A stretch of DNA of 30,244 bases, taken from positions 52,568 to 82,811 of the forward strand of contig NW_004440302.1 in NCBI RefSeq assembly GCF_000330505.1, written 5' to 3'. The position numbers were made by a program, and so were the translations under genes. Position 1 is the first letter of the stretch, and every line of letters starts with the position of its first letter. The notes under the pieces were generated by a model. The model worked only from the letters and a program-made list of their open reading frames with translations, had not been told where the DNA came from and made no database searches. Origin of the DNA: Entamoeba invadens IP1 (lineage: Eukaryota > Evosea > Mastigamoebida > Endamoebidae). Positions 1 to 9,600 of the stretch are shown in pieces.

Positions 1-590
1 ATAAGTCATTTTATATATTTTTCTTGTGAAAAAAAATTGTTTATATTCAATCAAGTTTTGTTTTGAAATTTTAAATAATCCTATTTTGAAATTTGTGTAT
101 TTTTTAGATTGCTTTTTTTATTTAAAGATCAAAATTTAAACTCTAAGACAAAAATACCATTGTGTTGACACGTTTAGAAATAAAGACACAAATTGATTAA
201 CTTCACTATTTTCTCAAAAATTGGATTTTTTGGCAAAATTGATTTATGGTAAAGAGATTATTAAAAATAGTGTTTTTATTGCTATAATTGGGGTGCAGGC
301 TGGAAGTCTAGTCGAAACCTTAGTACCAAATATGCAATTATCAATCAAAATTATTATTAATTATAGTATTTTTAAATAAAATATAAAAACAAATATTAAA
401 TATTAGAAACATTTTTAATAGAAACTTAAAATAATTAGATTTAACAAGTTAAAAAATACACAAGAAGTCTTATTCCATAATAAATTTTGTTTCAGATACA
501 CTCCAAAAATAAAGTTATTTTAATTGATTTTAATTAATTATTCAGTTTCGAGAAGATACAGACTATTTGTATGTTTTGATTTTGATTGGT

Positions 591-654
591 CAGTTAACCC
601 ACAAATAAGCAAAACCCACAAATACGAAAACCTACAAATAAGCGACTTTGACTG
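591..654. repeat. Probable pogo/Tigger-type transposon terminus with three 16-nt direct repeats
   Basis: Three near-identical units of about 16-17 nt start near 598, 615 and 631, with core CCTACAAATA or CCCACAAATA. The block ends in GACTTTGACTG at 644-654, followed by TA. Read outward on the minus strand it starts CAGTCAAAG, in the CAGT style of pogo/Tigger termini, which often carry subterminal TTATTTGTGGG-like repeats. A second CAGT lies at the inner edge (591-594). No partner terminus is seen in the window, so the element would extend left of position 1, or this is a solo end. The TIR call is inference; the repeats are seen directly. Confidence 0.4.
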
Positions 655-2433
655 TAATTAAATTCAAAACCACAGAATTTTATATGTATTTTTTTATCTA
701 TTGAAGTAAAAAAGCGGGAAAAATACATAGATATTGTTATAATTGCTAAATAATTATTTTATTATCAATATGAATAAATACAAAGTTAATAGTTGTTTTT
801 TGAAAAATACTTTTTTAATTAAATATTGCTTATTTATACGTTGCCATTATACAAATTTGGCAATAATATATACTAAAATAATAACAAATTTTTTAGATTT
901 AATCATAAAAAATTAGTAAATAATTAATATTTAGAATTAAATTTAATAGTACAAGGGTGAAACTGAAAATATAAATTTAAAAGCGGATGTATTAATTTGG
1001 GGTTTTTGATACCAAATTTGGCATTTTTCTAGGTTTTATGATTCGTAAATTAAGCCAACCCCTTTGATTTGAATTTGACAATGAAAAACAATGCAAACAA
1101 AATGAAAAGAATCACTAATTAAGTTTTGTAACGATACCAACATATTAATATTTTAATAGTATTTTAATTATATCAATGGTTATATAATAATTCATCATGG
1201 ATTTGTGTGTTTATAATAATCAGCTAAAGTAAAAAATGAATCAATAGTAATAATTGTTATAATTAAACCATTATAAATAGTTGACGGTGTTTTATTGTAA
1301 ATTTGTTATTATTCAATTGTATTTTCAGGGTTTAAGACAAAACACAACCTGTTCACAACTAAATAAACATATTGAGGGTGTTTAAACGTGTGGGTGAGTA
1401 TTAGCTTTATGGTTTGTTTATTTATTTATTATCAACGCAGTTATTTAAAAATGTTATGTTGACGTTCAGATTGGTTAATGCAGCTCATTATTACACTTTG
1501 GTTTGTGTTTTTCATACGCAGGCCGGTTGTGAAGGCTGTGAAACACAACCCAAAGTATCGTAATTCATTTTTATGTCGAGTGTTGTTTGAATAATAACAA
1601 AATAATGATAAATTTATTATAAACATGAATAATAGAATGTATAGTAAATAATTAATATTGTTATAGTTTATTGTGTTGAAATTTATAATAAAATTTATAA
1701 TTTTGTAACTATAATATTAACTATATTTTCCTTTTCCAAAAATCGTGACTGTGTTGGAAATAGTGGTTTTTGTCCAATTTTACTTTTTTGTAGTAATTAT
1801 GTCTCATTAAATGGCTTCAATTTAATGATTTACATGTTAGTTCGTTTTTGGCCAATAAATTAAAAAAATGAACCCTAAATTAATATATTCGCTTTCAAAT
1901 TAATACTTTCATTTTAGCCTCTGTACATAATCACATTTTAATTTCATATATTTTCGTGAAAAAAAACGAATAGCACAATTATTTAAATAATTTAATATAT
2001 ATTAATGGTTTGATAAATCCAATGAATATTTATTTAAATCATTATAACTTCGAAAAAAAATCGATAAACTATTCCACAAAATAAAAATATAATTATAGTT
2101 GAAAAAAAGTTAATTAACTATTTGGAAAAAACACTAAAAACCAAAACCATTTCGTTTATTTATAAAAATACATTTATGCAACCAAACAAAATATATTACA
2201 GTTTTAGACAAAACCAGTGCAACTTTTGCAAAAATACAGTGACTGAGTAAAAAAGTGGATCCTAAAAATAAAACTATTTTTTGTCTTGATTATGCAACTC
2301 GTTCATTTTTATTTTTTTATTTTTTTCTTTGCACATTTTATTTATAATATGAACAATCTCAATAGTTTTTTAAGTAAAAATACCATGAAAGTGAACTTTT
2401 TAGAACAACACGATAATCAAGGTTGATTTATTT

Positions 2434-2518
2434 TCAAAACAAAAAGTTCAATAAATAAACAAAGAAGACGATCGGCTGCCTTAAAATCTTCTTTTTATAA
2501 ACAAAACCGTTTTCTTTC
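2434..2518 (-). pseudogene. Distal part of the small host frame, left of the MULE
   Basis: Continuing the frame from 5743 across the element gives 27 sense codons beginning KENGFVYKKKILRQP, then a TGA at 2434-2436. The first part (2470-2518) is GC-richer than its surroundings and looks coding; the last ten codons are hydrophobic and AT-rich. A GTTTAT in this tail could be an intron 5' site, so the true end is unclear. No product is recognised. Confidence 0.35.
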
Positions 2519-2784
2519 CGGTGTAAGGCCAAAAAATTTGAATCAAATATTTTAGAGTGAATATTCTAATGTTTTTAATAATATGTAAAAATCCTTTAAT
2601 TAAACGGGAAAACATTATTAATTTGCCAAAACAATTTGTTATTTATATTTTGACAAAAACAACGATTTATAACCTTAAATAAATACAACAATAAATTAAA
2701 CACATAATTTTAATTCATTATTACCATTTTTTTTAAAAAAATCTTAACAAATTATTATATTTTATTTTTTTATCCTTCAATGTT
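2519..2784 (+). repeat. Left terminal inverted repeat of the MULE
   Basis: It matches the reverse complement of 5467-5742. Shared landmarks in order are CGGTGTAAGG, TTTTAGAGTGAATATTCTAA, ATCCTTTAATTAAACGGG, a stretch reading TTGACAAAAACAACG, and AAAAAAATCTTAACAAATTA. Differences are scattered substitutions and small indels. Similarity fades after about 2760 and ends near 2784. Confidence 0.9.
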
Positions 2785-2965
2785 ACATCTAATATATCGA
2801 AGTATAATTACAATATTAAACTCAATTGTACCATATTAAAAATGTCTTTTTTATTGGTTATTGTTTTTTATCAAATAATTTCTATTATACAATCAAATGT
2901 TTATATGTTTTAATATTTTTTACAAAACCAACAATACCAACCACATTATTAGTAATTTTAATGAT

Positions 2966-5335
2966 TTAATTGTTATTTTTGGACTTATTTATACGTTTAG
3001 CTTTTTTGTTCTTAGTTGTTGACTTTTTCTTACGTTTACCATCACCAACAAACCTCCTGCGACAAAAACATATATAACCAATTTCGTTCTTCTTTTGAAT
3101 TGTGGTTCTTGAAATCACCAAAACGTTTTTATCTTCAGTTTCTATTAATTCATCTATACTATTATCACACTCAACACAAACACTTTTTCCTTTGCCATCT
3201 TTGATAGTACTCTTTTGTTCAGTATTATGTTTGGAATTATCACCATCGCATTCAATTAATTGGTCATTTTTTTCTGTTATATATTCATCATCGTCATTGA
3301 TACAATTATATTTTGCATAATCTTTAATTTCACCGACATAATTTCATCACACTTTTGATAATTAATCAAATTTTTCTTGAGATCAATAGTATCTTGTGTA
3401 TTAATGTCCAACTCATATAATTTTGTCCATTTAAGATGGTCCACATTATTAATTATTTCTTTTTGAAAAATGTTTTGTGAACTACTATTACTATAATAGT
3501 TTAATGTCAAATTGTATATTTTAGTGGGTCTTTTATAAAAGTGGTTGTTTCCAGAATCCATTTGTTTTATTTTGTTTATTTTGCTTTCTTCAATTTTCAT
3601 TAAATGAATAATTAGTTTTCCGATTGTAGGTTTTTTGCATGATAACCTTTTGACAAGTGATGAGTGATAACATTCACTTAAATTATCGGTTCTGATTTGT
3701 TGATTAAATTGACACCATATACGGATAGGCCATTTTTCTATCCAATTCACTTGAAAATAGTCCAGAAGTTTAAAAACGCCCTCATGAGAACCATCTTCAA
3801 AATCTTCCATTTTTATATGTCTTCGGATTTTTTCAAACATCAATGGAATATCACTAGATTTGTAAAATGCTATAGTTTTTAATTTGCTGACAAGTTCCCA
3901 AATTTCAGAACCCAGATTATAATAGGATGACAGTCCAACTCTTTGAACTTCACGCCATATACATTGTGTATAATGAAAGTAACACCCGTGAATAATACAA
4001 CCAAAATGAGTTAAAGCGTTTATTGCCGCTGCCTCAAAATCTAACATAATGCTCATTTCATTTGTAAGAAGTGGATAACCCAAAGTTTTGATACAGAATG
4101 AGTTGATAAGATTGAACATGATCAAATAATCAGACTCTTTGCGGTTTGACATAAGAGAGTGAGATAATGTAAAATTTTGACCATTGGCCAAAATACAATG
4201 TATTGTATATAATTGTGAATAAGATTGTGGACAAGAACTAAAGGTGCCATCCATACACAAATAAGCAATCTTTCTCTCTTTCAACATTTTAATTGTGTCT
4301 TTTTAAATCATCAAAAATATATCATCTTCGTCTTCAATATAATATTTTCCACTTTGAAGCAGTTCGTTTGTTTTTTCTATTATTAATTCATGTTTTATTT
4401 TATTAATTGTTCTTCTCAGAGTGGTTTTTCGGAGTTTATCTTCTGGTATCACAGATTCGTATTGCTCAAGTAATTTTGTTCCGGATGTTAGAATGTTAGT
4501 TCCTTGTTTGACTAGTTGCACAATGTGTGAATTGTCGGAAACGACATTTGATTTTTCGTGATGATGTTGTGTTATAGAATTTCGTATGAATTTATATTTG
4601 AGAAATTTCATCTGTTCGCCTTCGCCTTCATATTCAACAATTTCTATTTTCATTTCGCAGTCGCAACATTTAAAAACATTTCCGGTGCCATTTTGTGCAT
4701 GAAAAGTGTATCCATCAATACTTGGAAGCATATAATATGTACCATTTTTAGAAATTTTACGACTTTTTATTTGAGTAATATTTGTAAACACTTGATCGTA
4801 TATTATATTTTTTTTCGGTTTCTATTTCGTGTTGATCTTTTCTAGTAATAACTTTGCAGTCTTTTCTATGTTGTAAAGTATTTATTATGATAGGCATTTT
4901 TGTTTTTGTAGATTGAACGTTCGATGTGTTTACAGTTTTTTCAACATGAGACTCAATTTGTGTTGTAGAAAACAAATTATTAGGACAATTGTAATTTGGT
5001 AATATATTTGAAGGATTATTTAAATTTTGAATTGACAAACAATGTTGTTGGTTGAACTCTATGTGACAATTTAAATTATCACTTATATAGTTTGGAGAAA
5101 TATAGTACGGATAATAGTGATTGGTAAACAATTGTGTATTGTTAAAATAACCATTTTGTATTAAGTTTGTTGGGTTATAATAATTGTATTGTGGTTGGTG
5201 AATAAAATCGTTTTGTGTGGTAATTTCTTTATCCCCAACTTGACTTAAATTATAATACATGCTGCTAGTTGTGTTGTTGGCGTGTATAATTGGTAACATA
5301 ATGACAGTGTAATTTAATAAGATTATAAGTATCAT
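2966..5335 (-). pseudogene. MULE transposase, decayed (two frameshifts, one in-frame stop)
   Basis: One gene of about 790 codons read on the minus strand in three frame segments. The first (5335 to about 4815) is an Asn/Tyr-rich N-terminal region with no clear domain. The frame then shifts at a run of eight A (4808-4815 on the plus strand). The second segment carries a FLYWCH-like zinc finger: Cys pair CCDC, with His later in TQHHH. An in-frame TAA follows DIFLMI near 4304. The same frame continues into the catalytic core: CMDGTF supplies the first Asp, MLDFEAA the second, and HGCYFHYTQ is the hallmark MULE motif next to WREVQRVGL. A second frameshift near 3330 leads to a C-terminal tail with CVEC and CFC cysteine pairs and a very basic end, stopping at 2966. 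The gene lies inside MULE TIRs. The first ATG gives an odd hydrophobic start; an in-frame ATG 12 codons on may be the true one. Confidence 0.8.
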
Positions 5336-5466
5336 TAATAAACAAAAAACTCAAACTCATACTATATAAAATTATATTTATTTAATAAAATTTTATTTGT
5401 TTAAAAGTATGAAAACATGTGATTAATTAATTTCAATATTAAAAATCCACGAAATATAATTAAATT

Positions 5467-5742
5467 ACATTGAATAATAAAAATAAAAAATAATAATTTG
5501 TTAAGATTTTTTTGAAAAATAGTAATAATGAATTAAAATTATGTGTTTAATATATTGTGATATTTATTTAAGGTTATAAATCGTTGTTTTTGTCAAAATA
5601 TAAATAACAAATTGTTTTGGTAAATTAATAATGTTTTCCCGTTTAATTAAAGGATTTTTACATATTATTAAAAACATTAGAATATTCACTCTAAAATATT
5701 CACTCTAAAATATTTGATCCAAATTATTTGGCCCTTACACCG
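5467..5742 (-). repeat. Right terminal inverted repeat of the MULE
   Basis: Reverse-complement partner of 2519-2784. The main difference is an extra tandem copy of a 14-nt unit (TATTCACTCTAAAA, 5683-5710), which occurs once in the left repeat. Outside the repeat, at 5743, the sequence turns abruptly GC-richer and reads as the 5' part of a small host frame. Confidence 0.9.
5683..5710 (+). repeat. 14-nt tandem duplication inside the right MULE TIR
   Basis: The unit TATTCACTCTAAAA occurs twice back to back. The left TIR carries a single copy, so this is a duplication specific to the right end, or a loss on the left. Confidence 0.85.
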
Positions 5743-5804
5743 AACAACCCCGTCTTAACGAATTTGTAAGACTGTTCCCCGTCTATCATCTCAACCAAAC
5801 TCAT
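5743..5804 (-). pseudogene. 5' part of a small host reading frame interrupted by the MULE
   Basis: The minus strand from ATG at 5804 reads MSLVEMIDGEQSYKFVKTGL and runs straight into the right MULE end, where it soon meets a stop. The base composition is clearly less AT-rich than its surroundings. A TTTAAATTCC stretch lies immediately upstream of the ATG, reminiscent of the TATA and initiator motifs close to Entamoeba start codons. Joining 5743 directly to 2518 keeps the frame open for another 27 codons. I do not recognise the protein. Coding status is inference from frame continuity and composition. Confidence 0.4.
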
Positions 5805-6286
5805 TGGAATTTAAAGTGTACGATGGCAATGATTGAAAGAGAATCCGGCTTTCTGTTGTCTTTGGTTAATTTGAACGAGTTATGTCAATGCGGGTTCGGG
5901 GTTTCAATGTTAATCCTTTATTTTTATTATTTAAGTTCTTTTTTATTAAGATCACCCTTTTTTCAGAAAAGCTTGAACACATTATTACCCTTTTTGTGTT
6001 TTTAAAATTTACAGTTTTTTATCCCCTTATTTTTTTGAAAACAACGAAAAAATAGCTTAGAGGTGTTGTCACACACTTTACCTTTACCATCCATTTATTG
6101 GAATTAAAAACCCGGATTAATAGAGAAATACAATAATTGAACTTTATACTTCCTTGGAAAAACGAGTTATTTATACTTTGTCACCGACTTTATCCTACAT
6201 CTGTAGAAAAAGAGTCAACCTACATGAACAGCTTGTGAATACACATTTGAAAAATTGATTGAGAACTTCACAGTGAATACTTATAG
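5805..6286. other. Intergenic stretch between the MULE-interrupted frame and the 6287 frame
   Basis: 5805-5920 is moderately GC-rich and includes CCCCGAACCCGCATTG (on the minus strand). It lies 90-110 nt upstream of the small frame starting at 5804 and could be its promoter region; a GAAC core is a known Entamoeba promoter motif. The 60-codon plus-strand frame at 5823-6005 overlaps this and is not convincing. The rest is AT-rich with no gene seen. Confidence 0.4.
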
Positions 6287-6484
6287 TTACAAACATAGAA
6301 AAAATACCACCCTCAAGCTTTGTTGAAGAATCTTTTTTATTGTTTCACTCTGAGTTGAGAAATTGTAATTTTCAAATTCAATTATTAGTTGTTCAATGAC
6401 ATATTCTGGTGTTTCACAATTAGTTTCTTTAACGATTTCACATTCGTCTTTATGAAACACAACTTGTGGTTTACAAGAAATCAT
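6287..6484 (-). CDS. Small hypothetical frame, possibly a first exon
   Basis: 65 codons from ATG at 6484, starting 129 nt after the TMK stop codon on the same strand. The sequence is acidic in the middle (DECEIVKETNCETPEYVIEQ) and ends in a hydrophobic tail, VVFFLCL. The last sense codons overlap a GTTTGT, the Entamoeba 5' splice motif, so the visible C-terminus may be intron and the gene may continue downstream. I could not find an in-frame continuation after the nearby TAG candidates. No family is recognised. It could be a broken gene or chance. Confidence 0.3.
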   Translation of the reverse strand: MISCKPQVVFHKDECEIVKETNCETPEYVIEQLIIEFENYNFSTQSETIKKILQQSLRVVFFLCL

Positions 6485-6612
6485 ATTTTTGTAAATTATT
6501 AGATTTAAATCTAATTATTTTTAAAAAACAATAACATTTAATTTTCAAAACAATTTAGTTCTAAAAATAATTTATGTAAGTTATGTGCACGGGTGCCAAA
6601 TCGCTAACCCGT

Positions 6613-9600
6613 TTATTTTGTTTTCAAAAAATTGACCACTTCATTGATATTTGGTCTATCTTCTGGTTGTTGACTCCAACATTTTTGTATCAATTCATAT
6701 TGACTTTCACTCATATCTTCATTTCTCTCAAGTCGTTTTCCAGAAATCACAAATTCTGCTATTTTCCATGGAAACTTAAACCTGTCTTTGTCGTACGCTT
6801 CTTCCCATTTTAACGTTTCGTACAAAGTGACACCAAATGAATAGATATCTGCACTCTTTTTGTACTTTTCTTTTTTCAACACCTCAGGTGCCATGTACAC
6901 TGGTGTTCCAACACCTTTTGTGAAAGTCATGTTAGTCATCAATAAATTGATATTTCTTGCACTTCCAAAATCAGTCAACTTCGCATTCACTTTGTCGTTA
7001 ATATCAAGTGAAAATACAAGTAAATTGTCTGGTTTGATGTCTCTATGTACAATCCCATTTGTGTGTAAGTAAAACAACCCATTTGCCATATCATTCATGA
7101 ATTTTATTTTAATTTCATTTTGTATTGTTATTTTATTTTTGTTCTTTATCAAGTCGTTCAAACTGCCAAATTGAGCAAATTCAGTGACCATACATATCTT
7201 GTTTGGTATGAACACAGCACCATAAAAGTGGACCAAATAGTCACTTCTGAATTTGTCCAACATATTCACTTCCTTTTCAAACTCTTTCATTTTGATTTCG
7301 TCATTGCACCCCTCTTTCATTTTCTTAATTGCAACTTTGTATCCCCTGAATTCACCCAAATACACAATTCCAAACGAGCCTTCACCAAGTCGTTTTTCCT
7401 CATGTAACTCATGGTAATCAAGGTGCGTTGTCATCTGTGTTTTTGCACTTATTGGTATTTGTTGGATCATTTGTAAACCTTTTTGAATATCAAGACCAAC
7501 ACATACAATTTTATCTTCGATGTTGCATGAACAAATTGGTGTTAAAAACATCTCAAATTCACACGCCTCTCCACTTTTTAAATTTACCAAACTTGGCTCC
7601 GTTCTGATGTTGTAATTTTCACATCCTTTTAAAACACTAAACTGAATTTTACTTGTATTTTTCGATTTGTTTCCAACACACAACAACTCGCGTGTTTCTT
7701 TGCCAACTGGAATATCGCTGTTTTCACTGTCGTCGTTAACAAAGACGAGTGTTTTCTTGTTGGATACAAGCCATTCATTGATATCATAAAACGTAACATT
7801 TGATCGCTTCATTTTGAATACACAAACATTTTGCATCTTCTTTTTGTTTCCAAAGTAATTGTACAAATAGGAAAGTGTAAATAATAGTACTATAACTACA
7901 ATAATAATTATAATGACAAAAGTGACTGATAGACTTGTTATTAAAACTGTGTTTGGGGTGTCTTCACATGATTTTCTATCATCACCGAGTTGTTTACCTT
8001 GACTACATTTCAAACATTCATTATTAAACGCTGCAATACAAAACTTAAAATGAGTATAATGAACACACTTGTTGTTGACATATATGTTGTCTTTTTGGCA
8101 CACCTCGCATGAGTATTGATTTGAACACTTTGTACAGTTTTCTATACATGTTTTGCATCGAGGAATAATTGAGTCCAAATAATACCCCTCTTCACATCGT
8201 TCACAACCAAATTGTGTTTTATCTGCGCATCCAACAAGTCCTGAATAACTTTGACACGTCAACGTTTCTGATGGTATCAAAAAGTAATTAGGTTTGCATG
8301 TTATACATGAATTCAAATCTTTACACACCGCACAAGTCGAGTCACAAAGAACACAATCACTTTTTTCTCTGAAATACCCCTCTTGGCATAGTGCACACCC
8401 AATCATGTTTGGCATTTCCTTTTTGCACTTTTTGAAAAAGTCTTCCGTTGGTTCACATGTGTTGTCTTTATTTAAAAACTCCAATTCTGGACGACACGAC
8501 AAACAATGTGTCGAATTGAAACACGTTGTACAGTTGTTTTCACATTTGTTGCAACTGCCGTTTGTTATGTAATATCCATCCAAACAAGAAATACACCCTT
8601 TTGATGATTTAATTTGACATCTCTCTGTTTCACTCTCAGTTTGTTTAGCTTGGCTGATTTTGTTTGTACAAATTCCATCATATAATAAAAATCCATTATT
8701 ACACTCAAATATAACAATTGTGTCATTAATAAAAGACTTGGTGGCATATTTAATGTCATTGCCAATTATTTTACAATATTGCAAATTTATTGTGAATTCT
8801 TCAACTCTTGTGTACATCGGTAAACACTTTATACATTTGTTTGATTTTGATTGTTGACAATTATATGTTTCTTTTGTTTCACAATTGTTTGTTGTTGTCA
8901 AAAGATACCCGTCTAAACAAGTGATACATTTACCATCGAGGCAGTTTAAACAGTTTTCTATACCACAATTAATACACATGTTTTCTTTAATATAAATATT
9001 ACTATTTGCAACACAATTCACACAGTCGTTTCCATCAATTATGTCGCATTTATCATTCAAAATACATTTGTTTTCTTTTGTGTTAATCACTTTGTAATTA
9101 TCACAATTAATACCATGGATTTTAAAATTAACCATTTTACATTTAATGGTATTTGTTTGATCATCTTTACAATTATGACACAAATTGTTGTTATCAAGAT
9201 ATTGATCATCTTTACATTTGAAAATTACATTGTTTTTGTACAAGTCGTCTTTGTTGTCATTGCTACAGACACCACTTGTATCAAAATTGGACCCGTCATT
9301 GCATTGGAGACATTTCGTTGTTGTATTATTTTTATAATAATATTTACAATTTGACTCTTCGCAATTTCCAGTCGTTGTGATTCCACTTCCACAGTTCTCA
9401 CATGTGATTTTCGAGTTTGTTTCACACAAATTTTTGTTTTCAAAAATTTCACATGTTTTATTCCTTAAATGATATTTAGTTGGACATTTCAGACATTCAT
9501 TTATTCCATTCTGGAGTTCACACCTTCCATTGTTATTTATACAAACATTTCCAACATAATTTGTGTAGCTTTGACATTCGACACAACTTCCTTCTATGAG

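Larger units (their letters stand above)
1..2518. other. AT-rich intergenic stretch, no supported complete gene
   Basis: Long AT-rich sequence full of A and T homopolymers. No reading frame looks like a real gene. The 61-codon minus-strand frame at 1441-1626 has no recognisable motif and is probably chance. A slightly GC-richer patch sits at 1500-1560. Two features are annotated separately inside this stretch: a transposon-like terminus around 590-654 and the distal half of an interrupted small reading frame at 2434-2518. No RNA gene was seen. Confidence 0.6.
2519..5742 (-). mobile_element. Mutator-like element (MULE) with long terminal inverted repeats
   Basis: A 3.2-kb element bounded by long inverted repeats that both begin CGGTGTAAGG at the outer edge. 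They stay near-identical for about 240 nt and recognisable for about 270 nt. Between them is a single minus-strand transposase-like gene with MULE catalytic motifs. Long TIRs plus this transposase are the normal architecture of Mutator-superfamily elements, which are known from Entamoeba. No convincing 8-11 nt target duplication was found next to either end, so the exact outer limits could be off by some bases. The gene has two frameshifts and one nonsense codon, so this copy is probably not autonomous now. Confidence 0.85.

Noticed and set aside
1441..1626. 61-codon minus-strand ORF
   Set aside because: No motif and no supporting context.
3016..3320. Two plus-strand ORFs of 62 and 72 codons
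   Set aside because: The minus strand here reads as the basic, cysteine-containing C-terminal tail of the MULE transposase after a frameshift, so these are shadows.
4558..4845. Plus-strand ORF of 95 codons
   Set aside because: Antisense to the FLYWCH-like part of the MULE transposase.
2500..5760. Target-site duplication for the MULE
   Set aside because: No 8-11 nt direct repeat was found flanking the visible TIR ends, so none is annotated.
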